This document shows positions 11,601 to 23,839 of a stretch of 64,000 nt of DNA, piece after piece. The position numbers and the translations under genes were made by a program. Every line of letters starts with the position of its first letter. Positions within the stretch are counted from its first letter, which is position 1. This DNA comes from Acanthosepion esculentum (lineage: Eukaryota; Mollusca; Cephalopoda; Sepiida; Sepiidae): positions 57,700,657 through 57,764,656 of the forward strand of contig OZ038517.1 of assembly GCA_964036315.1 (NCBI GenBank). Direction: 5' to 3'. Below the pieces are notes generated by a model, which made no database searches, was not told the origin of the DNA, and saw only the letters and a list, made by a program, of their open reading frames with translations.

Positions 11601-12260
11601 AATGCTTTTTAAAGCACTTGAATTGTAGTGAGATTTTCGGTTTATGATTAGTAAATACAGTTTTAATTTACTAACAATGTCGCTTGGCCGCTACAATTAA
11701 AAAAGACTTAAAATTTAAAAAAATGAAAACAATTCTTGTAAAATTTCATTATTCAGCGAAGAGGTTTTTCTTAAGTCTATAATATATTTTATTCATAAAA
11801 GCAATTAAAAGCGTTACTTATTAAATAATGACTTACTTTTAGTGCATTTTACGATTCAGGGTAGATATTCTGAAATTGGGGGCCTTGTTTGACCAGAAAC
11901 TTTTGATGATTTAATTTTTCCGATGAATATAAACATTTTGCAAAACAAAAAAATATTTTCTCAAAATTTTATAAAAATTAAATGTGGAGTAACAAGTTAA
12001 AAATATTTACAATAAACTTTCTAAAGAGATTTAAACATTTTTGAAAATAGTTTTAAACATCTCTTTTCAGTTGTTTCTGAATAAGTCCTGTATGTTCCAT
12101 TGAAATCCGAAAATTATTTGATCATTGAAAGAATATCGAAATCAATGTATTTTATACAGCAACAATTGTCTGAAGTATAAAGTTGACCACTGTTTATCTG
12201 TAAACTAAAATATGATAAAAAAAACAGATTCTGACATGAAATAGCTTAACAAGAGTTGAT
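11601..12260. other. AT-rich non-coding stretch
   Basis: Nothing recognised on either strand. Confidence 0.45.
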
Positions 12261-12261
12261 A

Positions 12262-12355
12262 TACTATTTACATTATTCGGACAATTTTCCTCATCTTTGT
12301 TGCTATATTTATCACAACGTTTCGGCCGTTGTACGCTCCGGCTTTCTTCAAAAGT
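12262..12355 (-). repeat. Single arm of the CTGAAGA...GAAAC repeat family
   Basis: Read on the minus strand it gives TTGAAGA, a GCCG/CGGC stem, GAAAC, then a degraded gtgaatatggcaa segment and a terminal gtaaat. It is the same unit as the right arms at 8680-8775 and 37077-37165. No partner arm was found nearby. Confidence 0.6.
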
Positions 12356-12639
12356 AGAGTGTAGGTGCAGTTTTCTTTTGAAACGATGCTGTAAAACCTT
12401 TCCGTCACATCCTCCGGAATATATATTTTGCACTTTGAGTCAAGTGTGTAAGAGCTTATCTTATTATGAAAGGTTCAAACATTTTTTGCACTGACATATT
12501 TAGCATTGATTTCTGTGTCTTCTTAGAAAGCGTTGTTTTTTGCTTCTTACTCAACAAAAACGAATAGACTTTCTTATATATCAGAATAGGGCATTTTATT
12601 GCTTTAGTTATCAATTCTAATGTTTTCCGTCGTCATAAT

Positions 12640-13960
12640 GGCAAATAAGCTGCCGTTGATGAAATACTCTGAAATAAGCAAGTGATTTCTTGTGATTCAT
12701 CACAAAGTGGGGTGCCTTGGAAGTGTTTGGCGGACAAGTTTAGCAGCTTGGGAACAATAATGCGGACATCTTTCCCGCGATTAGTACACAGTTGTAGCTG
12801 TAGGACTCATATTTAGCTGATTTCGACTCTAGAGCGACGAACCCAGGAGAACTGTTGAAGAAATTAGTGTTCCAGATAAGTGACTTGCCATCTGTAAAAG
12901 GAAAAATGGCGCCCACCGTCTCTCCACTATAAATGATATCTGATATGCCGGGATAGGTGGCGTGCGCTGAGAGAGCATGACAGTGGTTGATGAGAACCTC
13001 GTAGCGACAGAAATAAGGTTTGTACATGCGAAGAGCATGAAGTTTAGTGGCAATGAGAAAAGGTCGATAACGGTAGAACATTTAACCATTCCACACGAAA
13101 TAGCCGAGATATTGTACACAGACTGGACAGCTGGCATTGGTCGAGTGATGATTGATGGATACAACTAAGTCTCTAAAGCCGTCTTAATCGTGCTGCTTGC
13201 TTGCAGAGTTTATGGCGTTGAGGCTGCGACATAGTTGTGACACATTAAGTTCATTTGTGTTTTTCAGAACCTTGTGAGTGTAAACGGTAGGGGATAATGA
13301 AAGTAAGTTATGTTGGTAGAGCCAGGTCTGTCGAATATCGAAGGTCGCGTGCAACTGGGGATGAATCTTTTTATCAGTTGATTTCGACGTTACGTTGCTC
13401 CTTTGCTTGTCATCGGTTCGATTTCGGCTAGATTTGTTTCTTTCGATTAACATGAGGCAGTTCATAGAATGTAAAACTACTCTATCAGAGGGAATCATTT
13501 TTTCAGAAGAAATACCTATAGACTATATACAGTCATCCTATGATATTTAAACGTCAATATTTAGTATTGTAACTGAAACTTTAAGAAACAATCTCTCTCG
13601 GCGTCACAAGGATTTCACAAAGTAGTTCTCGTATGGCGTCGTGAGCGCTTTCAAAGTTTGAAGAGTCGCCATTGATCTTTACCAGTTCAGACGGGGATTA
13701 GTTAATCTCAAATCCAATATGCAGGTACGGACGAGATATCACAATAGGGGAGGCTCGATTGAGGGAGCAATGTCGTTGACTCCAAGCAGGAGCGGGTCCA
13801 GAGATTGCTTTTCTGGGACCCCGTGTTGGGGGGAATTATTTTATCATCCGGGAAAAGTTCACAAGTATATCAAATGGGCATGTTTGAGACCCCTCCCCAC
13901 AGTAGAACGATTTGAACGTCCAAAATGAAATTTTAGCTTAATGTTCCAAGTAGTTCGCCA
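12640..13960. other. GC-richer unrecognised block with open frames
   Basis: Composition is clearly less AT-rich than the surroundings. Open frames occur on both strands: minus 12740-13081 (113 codons), minus 12829-13164 (111), minus 13184-13498 (104), plus 12977-13168 (63) and plus 13719-13928 (69). Two overlapping minus frames of similar length argue that the openness partly reflects base composition. The minus frame 12740-13081 has a varied, protein-like residue mix with several aromatics and Cys, but I do not recognise it. A decayed element ORF or a retrocopy of a host gene are both possible. Confidence 0.3.
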
Positions 13961-14555
13961 AAAAGCATCAGAATAGCTGTTGGACAGTTCAATATTAATT
14001 ATTTTCTCATCATAAAAATTAGTTTCATTCATAGTTTTACTATGTACTTTGCCAATTCAGAAAGATTTTGGAACTTTTGAAAGTTTACATTTTTAAACTC
14101 TCGTTTAACCTCTCGTCGTTTCTGGGTTTACTTTCTACTTTCATATTTTGTCACTTTTTAAATATAGCTTAAGCGTCTTTGTTTTACAAAAATATTCACC
14201 TTCAAATGTATTCAAAGTCTTCCAGGTAGTTGTACTCTACATGTAAAAAAAGAAGAAACCTTCCTTGAAGTTTTCATTGATTTAAGATTGACTAAATAAT
14301 TATAAAACAAAAGTAACCGAACACATTTAAATACAGTTTATTAGCTTATTCCCTCTCACAACAGTAGTTCAGGAAGGCTCTTAAGTGTGTCTCTGTGCGC
14401 GCGAACGGGAATCTGTTGTATTCCAAAGAAACAAACCTTCCGCACGATGTTTAATCTTCTGCGAAACTCAGATGTATTCCACAGTGTGAAAATCAATCGA
14501 AAATGCAAAGTTCCAATTCGTCGAAAGATAGAAAACACATTTTGAATATGCTCAG
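13961..14555. other. AT-rich non-coding stretch
   Basis: No gene or repeat recognised. The short minus frame at 14356-14538 has no supporting similarity. Confidence 0.4.
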
Positions 14556-14557
14556 TT

Positions 14558-14819
14558 ATGCGTGATACACGCTTAGGCGATCATGTATCTTTCGATACAT
14601 GACGAAGCTGATTTTTTCCTGCAGTAGTTTCTTTCTAAACCATTTGCCATCGAATGCTATAGAACCCGATCTGTCCTGCTATTTACCCAAGAAGAGGATT
14701 CATACATTTCCCAAGGGTATTAGCACGTAAGTGAATGTAATGAATTCGAATGGAATTCGAACTCGGCTCTCCGATTCCTCAATCCGAGCCGCTATCCATT
14801 ACTCCACCGTGCCGCCTCT
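14558..14819 (-). mobile_element. tRNA-derived SINE (type 1, copy A)
   Basis: On the minus strand the 5' end starts in a tRNA-like head: an A-box-like ACGGTGGAGTAATGG at about 14794-14808 and a B-box-like GAGTTCGAATTCC at about 14752-14764. A tRNA-unrelated body follows, with a gttctatagcattcgatggc segment near 14652-14671. A second copy with the same head and body lies at 22651-22933. RNA polymerase III boxes plus a shared body define a SINE. The tRNA of origin was not determined. Confidence 0.7.
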
Positions 14820-14924
14820 GAATATGTGGTTTTTGAATTTGCCCATTCCCATGGATAATATTTTAGACTTCGGTATAAAACAAAAATAGCATCTTACGAG
14901 AAGTTATGTTGATAGTTAATAAAA

Positions 14925-15250
14925 TGAAGAGCCTAACATTAGAGACAGCTACCCCATTAGCCTGAATAACAAGAGTTACGTGATGTGGTTAGGATTCTTG
15001 CATGCCCTGGAGTTGCTGCGAAACGATATTTATCTAGGTATAGTCTAAATCTTTAATTTGTTTGTTGGGCGTGTCAACAGGGAATATTTAGTGATGTCCT
15101 CAATGGCGTTTAAATCTGGTGAGTATGGGGACCCACGGAATACCTGGAAATCAGCTTGGTGTTCCTGGAATCAGATCGATGCAATGTAATATCATTTACT
15201 TCACACATGCAACAGTCTATTGCTGGGTCTATTTTTTAGCACTTCAGTTT
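14925..15250 (-). pseudogene. Tc1-like transposase, C-terminal fragment
   Basis: Minus-strand translation gives YSPDLNAIEDITKYS at about 15090-15135, the segment containing the third catalytic acidic residue of Tc1-type transposases (SPDLNPIE). In another frame near 14940-14970 it gives LVIQANGVAV, which resembles the C-terminal VIQANGG signature. The frames are shifted between the two motifs and stops are present. The N-terminal DNA-binding part was not seen. Confidence 0.55.
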
Positions 15251-16440
15251 CTACTTTAGTGAGTTATGAAATCAAACAACAACAATCGATCTGTCAATTC
15301 TTTTGTCTCGCCGCCGACATTGATTTTGGTTTGATCGCAACATACTAATATTTAAACTTAAGTTTTTATTTCGCTCAGAATTTTCCCCATAGAAAGTAAT
15401 TTCATTTTGATGTTACGTCTGCAACACGCTCACATAACCAGAGTACATAGAAAGATTGGAGATTTTTGAACGGGGTTTATTGTGGCTGCTTCATAACCGG
15501 AAGTTATTCTTTACGTTTTAGTATAAATCTAAATCCTTCCTGCGTCATGCCATTTTGTGCGATTCCCAACCAGCCAGCTTAATAAGATATAAAGTAATGG
15601 TTATCTAAACAAAAATGACAACCTGTCAGCAAATCAACTTGTACAGATAAGCGAAAAGAAAGTGTTTCCCCTCTTGCGATTTTTCTGGTTTAAAACATTA
15701 AAATGTTAAAACATTTCACTCACCTCAGTTTCGAGCTTTTCTTTGCCAGTGAAATAATTCAGTCAATCAGGATTAAAATTACCCACTTCCCATGTTGAGT
15801 ATAAATCTCTTTTAAATAATTCTAGAACATCTTTACATGTGTCGAAAAAGATTCGTCGGGTTAGTTTTAAATTGGTTTATATAGTTCATGGTACAAACAT
15901 CAACCCTCCCCTCTTTAAATTTCTATAGTGAAACTTTGTTCTTCTAAATTTTTGAACGGAGTTCAAAGTTGAGAATTTTCCCAGCAACAGGTTACTCGAG
16001 TTTTTGGTAGCAGCTTGACTGTCTTTATTGAAAATTCTAATTTCAAACCGAGTGGGTGAAGAGGCAGTCTTATTTTAATCATTGATTTTCCATAACAAAT
16101 ATTATTTCCCAGCCTTTGGTCTGGTTTATTCTAGTGCACTCCGACCAGTCATTTCGCTTCCACACCCCTTGGGTTATCATGCAGACCTTCCAGGTGCGTT
16201 TATCATTTAAATTTCTTACTCGAGTGACAGATTAAGTTTTGTTTTCCCCGAGTTGTTTATATTTCCACAATTATATTTCAGTTGGCCCCTTGGCCCGGTT
16301 TGCCAATCGCAATTTTCACTTTTGTCGGCGGCCATAAAACAAATATTATACCCCAATTCCATTTTTAATTCCCACAGTTAGCGAATAACACAGAATATAA
16401 CGTAATGATTTCAGCTCACATTTTTTACATTAACGCCTTT
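15251..16440. other. Non-coding stretch, unclassified
   Basis: No coding signal recognised on either strand. Confidence 0.4.
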
Positions 16441-16450
16441 AATTCCACCA

Positions 16451-17635
16451 GTGTCATATAGTGTCACAATATTAGAAAGAGCCATGCAAATGCAGAATGA
16501 TGTGTACCTGTGTTTTATTGATTATGCAAAGACGTTTGATAAAGTATGTCACAAAGAACTGTTGGAACTGCTCAGCAACCTTGACTTGTGTAAGAAGAAT
16601 ATTAGGATAATCCAGAATATATACTGGCAACAAACCGCTTGCATACGGACAGAAAATGAGTTCATTAAATATACCAAAACAGAAAGGATGTGTCTTCTTA
16701 TTCAGCCTATATAGTGAGGCGAATCTAAGAGAATTAGAAGTCCTACCAGGATTCATTTTTGGTGGCCACACTCTTAACAACATAAGATATGCAGATGGCA
16801 CGGTGTCTATAGCAAACACAGGAAGGAAACTACAAGAATCACAAAAGGTAGTGGAGAAAAGTAAGAAGAAACAACTAATCATCAATTTGAAGAAGACAGA
16901 ATGCATGGATTTTGTCAAAAGGAACAGCCAAAATTATAAATTGGAAATACCAAAATCAAATAAGACAACAATTTAAATAACTGGGAAATGTTTTAACAGA
17001 GGATGAGAAGTGCGATAATGCAATCCGAAGGCACATTGGGGTAGCGAAAGATGCTATCCAAAAGCTGAGCAAAGTATTAAGAAACATTAAAAATTTGTTA
17101 GAAACAATAAAAAAAAATAAAAAAAATAAGAGTACTGAGTTAAGTAATATCAATCCAACTATATGGCGGTGAATGCTGGACAATCTCCTCAGAGATGAAG
17201 AAGAGACTTAAAGCAATAGATATGTCGTTCTACAGAAGGACACTGAGAATATCATAGATCGAACCTGTGAGCAACTACAAGGTTTTAGAGAAAATAGAAA
17301 TAAAATGTACACTTATACTTTGCGTCAGGAAAAGGCAGTTGAAATTTCTAGGGCACATAATTCTTGCTATCTTGCCCATAGAAATTAATTCCGTTTTGGT
17401 GTTACGTCTGAAACACGATCACATAACCAGAGTACATAGAGGTCTTGTAAAATTTGATACTCACAGGACAGATTGAAAGAAAGAAAACAATGTATAACCT
17501 ACCTAGTGAGCTTGAGTAAATATATAGCGAGGTAGGGTTTGGGAGAGCTAACAAAGACAAAATTTACTTAGAGCCACGATCGCCAATGTCGTAAATGGAC
17601 ACAGCACATAGAAGTAGAAATTAGATAAATAAATA
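16451..17635 (+). pseudogene. LINE reverse transcriptase (5'-truncated, catalytic site mutated)
   Basis: This non-LTR retrotransposon RT starts inside the fingers/palm. DYAKTFDKVCHKELLELL (RT motif around the first catalytic Asp) spans about 16520-16575. An IYWQQTACIRTENE segment follows, then after a frame change LPGFIFGGHTLNNIRYADGT at about 16745-16800, where the YADD box has become YADG. Further shifted pieces include a WTISSEMKKRLKAI segment and KRQLKFLGHIILAI. The end near 17590 (LRATIANVVNGHST) is homologous to the terminal segment of the minus-strand copy at 1596-2160. The short A-rich ataaataaataaaa stretch near 17622-17636 fits a LINE tail. Confidence 0.75.
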
Positions 17636-17869
17636 AAACCTCGTTTATTTTTATTCAAAAATCTTAAATTCTGGAATCAGCTTTGCATTTTGTTAACGAA
17701 GTGAAAAGAAAGTTTACTTCTTTCTAGTCTTTATTTCCAACTCTATAAAAAAGTCATTTTTGTATCAAATCATCGCATGTGATTAAAAATTGGTCTTGCA
17801 TGATGAATTGGACAATATGTCAATCTTGAGAGACTATGGAGTTTACTTAGGTGGCTAGTTAATCACTCT

Positions 17870-18184
17870 TTCATAAGACCGCTCAGGTACATTTGTGTTT
17901 CTTCAACACTCTCCGAGTCAGACAGTAGTTTATACTGCAATTATGCTATGTGAACCTTCTGAATCTGACATTTTTGAACATATCTACAGCGCTTAGACCA
18001 ACGATCACTTCTGAGTAGTTTCGTCTACCGAATATCACAAAGTGTTTTTCAGGTACTTTCAAACGATGTCACTCGTTGCAATCATCTCCAAAGGCTGAAA
18101 TTATCAGAGTCACCCTCTTGACAAATCGATCATGATGAGATTCAAACACGCGTCTTATAACGTTCTAACCACTCGCCCATTCAC
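17870..18184 (-). mobile_element. tRNA-derived SINE (type 2)
   Basis: On the minus strand the 5' head reads TGGGCGAGTGGTTAGAAC (A-box-like, about 18165-18182) and TGTTTGAATCTCATC (B-box-like, about 18134-18148), followed by a non-tRNA body. The body differs from the SINE at 14558-14819, so this is a second family. The 3' boundary is uncertain. Confidence 0.6.
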
Positions 18185-19784
18185 AATAATAGGAAATGCA
18201 TACAATTACCCCAAGTGGTTGGTGATGGTGGTGGCGGAACATGACAGCATATTTCAAGAATCAATGCAAGTGGCTATGAAAAAACGTTGGAATTAATTAA
18301 TTTAAAACTCAAGTAAACAGAAGAATAGAAATTGTCAGGCTGCAAAATTAATTTTGGATTTGTTTAAAATAGAATTTGCCGATTCAACCGATCTCTTTTC
18401 TACGGATTAAGAACAAAACAAAACTAGAATTAATTAATCAATTCTTTGAATATCGAGTTCTTTACGAATGGAATAGATTAGTCGACGCCGAGGTGAAATA
18501 TATTGTTAAATTTTATGATGCAAGTCAATGTTTTCCCAATAATATTAACCAGCCAATGTTGGTAAACATTAAGATATGTTTATATTAAAATGATTTTTTT
18601 CGAAGACAGAGTGGTAGAAGAGAGAAGGTCACCTCGCTATCTCGAAATGGCGCATAAAAAAACAAAACAAAACTAGAAACCCCGAATTAAATTTGAAAGT
18701 AACAAATATTTATTACATAGACATAAAAAAGAATGAACAAAATACAATTTTTACAAAAGGCTGACACAAAAATTTCCTTTTGTGCACTTTAAAAGTTCAA
18801 AATATAGAATACAGCTCAAACTTCTAATACCTTGAAGGTATAATATAAAAAGGTTCAAATAAAAAAAAAGCTTAAAAAACAATCTTACTTCACAGAAGGA
18901 TGAAACAGAAGACTTTGGCAGAATTCACCAGCGTCACTAGCGTTAACATTTTTTTGCTATTTCTAGAACGCAGTTTGATTCATTACACTTTGGTTCTATT
19001 TCTTTTTTCCATTTGCTTATTCTGTAAAAAAACAACTCAGCTCGTTTTCTGGTGACAGCCAAAATAGCTTTTCTTTCTGGTTGAAAATGTTAAGCCTTTT
19101 GGTCTTCTCTATCTCCTGCTTTCATCTTATATAGCCTGGAAAGAGACTCCAGACGATCTCAACATTTAAATTTTTATGGGTAGAATTCACCTTCCTAATG
19201 ATTAATACAAAGGTGTATATCACAAACTGTCCGCCTTGGCCAAATTATTTTCAGATGGTCTATTTTTGAAAATTTAACGAATAAATGCATCACACCAAAT
19301 TTAATTTTTTTAACGATATGTTTTTTAACACTTCTCTTGAAACAAGTAAAAAAAGAAACCTAGACTATTATGTTATATTTTTTATGAACACTTGTTTTAT
19401 TAGTCATTTAACTCACATTTTTACATATAAATTTTTATAATCTCCCCTCAAGAGAAAGAATAATAAACAAACTTAGTGTATCTTATTATTTATCAATAAC
19501 TTTATATTTACCATATAATTTTTTTATAATATAAATTTTAACTTATCATATTTATCTTTATTAAAATATTGACAATAACTTGTTTTGGGGGTTAAGGTTG
19601 ATTATTTGAGTAAAGTGAAACATGAATATATATTTATAAATAAATCAAAAAGATTTCCAAAGCCAAAAACATTTGATTATCACAATACTTTCTCTATATA
19701 TAAATAAGTAGTTTTATTATTTTACATGTTAATGTGAACTCCCCCGTGATATTATAAAACATTCATCACTCTGTTAAAATTTCA
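18185..19784. other. AT-rich non-coding stretch
   Basis: No gene recognised. A 70-codon plus frame at 18376-18588 has no family match that I can see. The part at 18890-19160 is somewhat less AT-rich and may be an old repeat. Confidence 0.4.
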
Positions 19785-20170
19785 TTCTGTTTTGGCATTC
19801 TCAGAAATCTTTTCCATTCGTCTATACATTTTCTTTAATCATGAACCAAACATTTTCTATTGGATTAATATCTAGAGAAGCTAGAAGACCATTTCATTTG
19901 AAATCTTTTTTGTCAATGTCAGCTTTGCAGAATGCGAAGGAGCATTGTCTTGTATGAATGTACCCCTTTGTTTACAGCATCATGTTTGTGACGTATACAA
20001 TTAAAAAAATGCCTTGTTCTTGAACTTGTCCTAATTCTTTGCATTTAGCTTGACAGCATCACCAAATTTAAAGTGACATATTTCCATATAATTCTAGCCC
20101 AAAGCATTACCCCACCAGCCGTTGCCTGTTGGTTGACTATTTCCATGGAGAATCTTAACCTTTAACTAAG
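19785..20170 (-). pseudogene. Tc1-like transposase remnant
   Basis: On the minus strand, near 19930-19970, FIQDNAPSHSAK carries the second catalytic Asp in the QDNAPxH box of Tc1-type transposases. Downstream, near 19830-19880, a shifted frame reads LDINPIENVWFMIKENVYRR, the third-motif region. Upstream, near 20080-20150, a further frame gives GGVMLWARI, like the conserved VMVWG segment. The three motifs are in the right order but different frames, with stops between them. It is a different copy from those at 2862-3530 and 14925-15250. Confidence 0.65.
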
Positions 20171-20732
20171 TCAGCAGGTCTATCAAATATAGTACTGATC
20201 AGTAAAGTTATTGTTGAGAAATCAGTTTCCATGTATTTCTTTGTCCAACTTGCGTTTTTCTTTTTCTACTATTTATTTAAAAATAGTATCTTGGTTGCTT
20301 TCTTTTTTAATTTTTTCCTCCTTTCTTTTTTCCTCCTCTTTCTTTCTTTTCTGCTTTTCTTTCTTCTTCCTCTCTTCTTTCTTTCGTTTATTCAAAGTAA
20401 AAGTTTAAGTAACGAGGGAGATTTGTCAGTAAAAATGGAAATGATGGAAAGAAGCCTGAAAATTGAAAATGAGGACTGACCGAAAAGGAAGAAACTGCGC
20501 AATAAAAGTGCCTCCTTTTTCACGTACATGTTCAGATATCATATCTAGATTCTATGTCATTTGGATATGGCTATAGTAAATTTTATTAACAGAAAAAACG
20601 ATAGAATTATAAAGCATTTATTTCAATGTGCAGGTACAATTTTTGCGAGAAAATCATAAACATATTTTCTTCCAGAATCTGATAATTTCTTAGTATCACT
20701 ACATTCAATTTTTTCTTCTTTTTCCTGATTGG
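20171..20732. other. Non-coding stretch with pyrimidine-rich tract
   Basis: 20265-20395 is strongly pyrimidine-rich (TTTC/TTCC runs) and produces low-complexity Phe/Leu/Ser frames with no biological meaning. Nothing else recognised. Confidence 0.5.
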
Positions 20733-20799
<67 letters not shown>

Positions 20800-20801
20800 T
20801 T
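20733..20801. repeat. (CTTT)n microsatellite
   Basis: A pure tetranucleotide tract of about 17 units. It creates artificial Lys/Glu/Arg-rich frames on the minus strand. Confidence 0.95.
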
Positions 20802-22290
20802 CCTCATACTCACTCGCTGACTCAACCTTTGTTCTTAGATGAATTCTTTTCACTATAACTACCATTGCTTCTCTTTCTTTCCAACTGACAATTATCATTA
20901 AGAGGTTTTCCAAGAAATTGACAATCAGAATAGAATATTTTTAATCAAACATAAGCATAAATTTGTTATCTGTTCTGATAAAAGGACTGCACTACTATTA
21001 CTACTAAAGTTGCACAGTCTTATAAAAAAGACACTCACAGGCAGCCTTTTTTACGATTTATCTGATTAGACGAAACTAACTAGTTGGATTAAAAACCTAA
21101 CTAGATGAAATTATAAAAACTATTTTTCTCGCCTTATATAGCACTTTTATTTTTTTTTACTTTTGGAGTATTGTCTGTTTTATTCATTAGAGATTAATCA
21201 ATATACTCCGTCTTGTACATTATTTTTCCTTTACCTACAGCAACAACAAAATAATTATAAAGATCTTTGAAATTACAAAATTGTTGCTCAGAACAGACGA
21301 TCTGTTTGATAGAAACCTTTTCCCAAAGGTTTTTCTTATAAAAACAAACGAACAAACAAATGTGTAACTCTTCATTAACAATTTTAAACAAACATTTGCC
21401 TTGTGTTTGCATAGAAAGTACATAGAAAGAATGTTTTGAGAATTTATTTGATGAGTTCTTTCTCTGGTCAATTAAGGCGTCTTAGATTTTATTGCACTCT
21501 GGAGGTGTGGAGGTGTGAACCATTCTATCCGGGTATCAGGATCATAGTCAATACAATTTTTGGTCTAGTATCACATTACTCGAATCCTCATGATATTCCA
21601 GATAAACATATCGCTAAGATAGCAGATCTGAGTATTATGATTCGCAGGCATTGTGTTGATTGTCAAAAGGCGGGATCCAGGCATCATCTGCAACCGCTGG
21701 CTTCTTTTCTGATATAAAAAAATGGAGTTAAACAATCAAGATATGCAGACAGAACGTCGGAAAGGTGTTAAGAATAGAAATGTTTAATGCTGGTGACATC
21801 TAATAAGAGATGCGACAGAAGGAAATGATCAGGACTCTGAATGGATAAAAGACTACAAATGGAAGCAGATTACTGGAAGCTGATTCAATCAAGCAGAATG
21901 AAATGAAGGAAAATGTGACAGAAGAATATTACGTAAGAATAAGAATAATAAATATTTTTGAAATATTCTTTTAGCGACTGCGCAAGAAAATTTGGATAAA
22001 AAACAAGGAATGACAAGGGTGACAGTGCATTGTACCTGAGAGATTATGTTGATAAATGTAAAAAGGAAAGAAATGAGACAATTCTTCAGCACTGAAGATT
22101 GAATTGATTCTGTTCTCAGTGTAAATTGTATCAAGAAAAATGAATAACAGTCAAATGCTACAGCAGGACAGGAGGACAAACAGTGTGTTTGAAAACTCCG
22201 AAAAGAGAAACGATAGATGGCAGGAAAAGTAAAATGCACAGATTTTTCAAGAGGAAAAGAAGAGGAAGTGTAGATAATATGGTTATGGAA
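20802..22290. other. Non-coding stretch, one unrecognised open frame
   Basis: A 93-codon plus frame at 21436-21717 lies in locally GC-richer sequence and has three Cys and several His, but it matches no family I recognise. The remainder is AT-rich, with purine-rich plus-strand sequence from about 21720 that may be the upstream part of the LINE fragment following it. Confidence 0.35.
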
Positions 22291-22299
22291 GGATATCTG

Positions 22300-22650
22300 A
22301 AGAGAGAAACTGAATCTCGTTAATAGTAGTCCAGAATAATTTCAATAAGAACCAAGATCAAGATTCAGAGCAGACAAAAACAGATTGAGAACAGAGAAAT
22401 TTATCAGTTATTTGGATTTCGCAATTCCAACAGAAAGCAAAATAAAATAGAAAGTGATAAAAAGAAGAAACATGTCGACCTTGCGAAAGAACAAAAAGCA
22501 AATTGTACAAAATGAAGTTGAGAGTTGTACCTATCTTTAGTGGCGTGCTTGGAAAGGTTTCGAAAGGATGTGCAAAAACTAGAAATATTCAGAATGTGAA
22601 TTACATCACATAATCAGAATGCGAAGAAGAATTTAAGCACTCCAGTGAGT
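22300..22650 (+). pseudogene. LINE C-terminal fragment
   Basis: Near 22510-22570 a plus frame reads KMKLRVVPIFSGVLGKVSKG. This resembles the conserved VIPIVVGALGTVPKGL segment downstream of the RT in many metazoan LINE proteins, preceded by a degraded ISQFQQKAK stretch corresponding to the IDxAIPGD region. The frame is interrupted before and after. A SINE begins immediately downstream. Confidence 0.5.
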
Positions 22651-22933
22651 TGTGCGCTATGCGTAATACACGCGTATCTTTCGATATATGACTGACGAGG
22701 CAGATTTTTCCCGCAGTATAACCATTTCTTTCTGCGGTAGACCAGTTGCCATCCAAAGCTATAGAACCCGATCTATCCTGCTATTTTTTTCAAAGCTGGG
22801 GAGAGAGAGAGAAGAAGAAGAGGATTCATATCTTTCCCAAGCACGTAAGCGAATGCAATGGATTCTACTAGAATTCGAACTCAGCTCTCCGCTTCCTCAA
22901 TCTGAGACGCTATTACTCCACCGTGCCTCCTCT
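22651..22933 (-). mobile_element. tRNA-derived SINE (type 1, copy B)
   Basis: Same family and strand as 14558-14819. The minus-strand head has GGTGGAGTAAT (A-box region, with a small deletion relative to copy A) and GAGTTCGAATTCT (B-box region, about 22869-22881). The body includes the shared segment near 22755-22775 with gggttctatagctttgg. It differs by a purine-rich (GA)n insertion at about 22800-22825. Confidence 0.7.
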
Positions 22934-23839
22934 CCAAATGACAGCATTACCAAAATCAGCAAACATTACAAGGAAAATGTTTGACTAGTGAAGGAACTTG
23001 CTGTCATTTGAATGTTTCGTTCCATGATTGAAGTATTTTGGGAATCCGGCCGAAAAAATCTTTGTCACAGAAAAAAAGCATAAAATACAAAAAATGCAAT
23101 GATGAATATCATAATAAATATGAAAATCTTCATCACTTCATTTGTGTAGACTTGTATTTTTTTGTGTTTTACTTTAATTGTAGGATAATTCTGACAATAG
23201 AAAAAAATTCAACTCATCGACTCTGCTCAACAGAATGATGTCATGAAATAACCAATTTATCATGTGACCTGGATTAAAAAACGAAATTGTTTACTCCCAT
23301 GAAATTGTTTTATGAAAACTGCATTGCATGGAATTTTATTTCTGAACCCACTTATTCAAGGACAGGATTATTTTAAAATTACAACTGCCAAGAAAGAATT
23401 ACAGTTACTGTTTTAAAAGGCACTCATTTCGAAATGTCTTTATTACTTGTACTACTGTATGCTGATTTCATCAATAGTTTGAAGTATATAAATTCTTCTT
23501 ACTTGATTTTTACATGCGTGGAACAATCCAAGAATGTTTTTGTGAGTTGTTGCAGTGCAGTTACGAAAAATGATAAAATAAAAGTTTTACATTAACAATT
23601 AAGAAGACAAAAAAGAAACTCGCAAAGAAACCATTCAGAAATCTTAGAACTGAAACCGAGGTGGCATTAAATAAATTTGTTTATTAAAAGAATTAGATTT
23701 TTAGAAGGTAGTTTTAGGTTTTAAAATTATTTGGTGATGAGTATCTTTCTTTCGAAATAAATAAAATATTGGTAAAAAGATAATTACACCTGAAACAGCG
23801 CACTAAAATAAGTATATTTTTAAAATCATTTCACGACCA
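22934..23839. other. AT-rich non-coding stretch
   Basis: Nothing recognised. Confidence 0.45.

Noticed and set aside
16472..16918. 148-codon minus-strand frame
   Set aside because: Antisense shadow of the LINE RT at 16451-17635, which has clear RT motifs on the plus strand.
20211..20479. Phe/Leu/Ser-rich frames resembling membrane segments
   Set aside because: Produced by a pyrimidine-rich tract; both overlapping frames look equally membrane-like.
20607..20913. Long Lys/Glu/Arg-rich open frames on the minus strand
   Set aside because: They are created by the (CTTT)n microsatellite. Low-complexity repeats of KKER type in two frames have no gene context.
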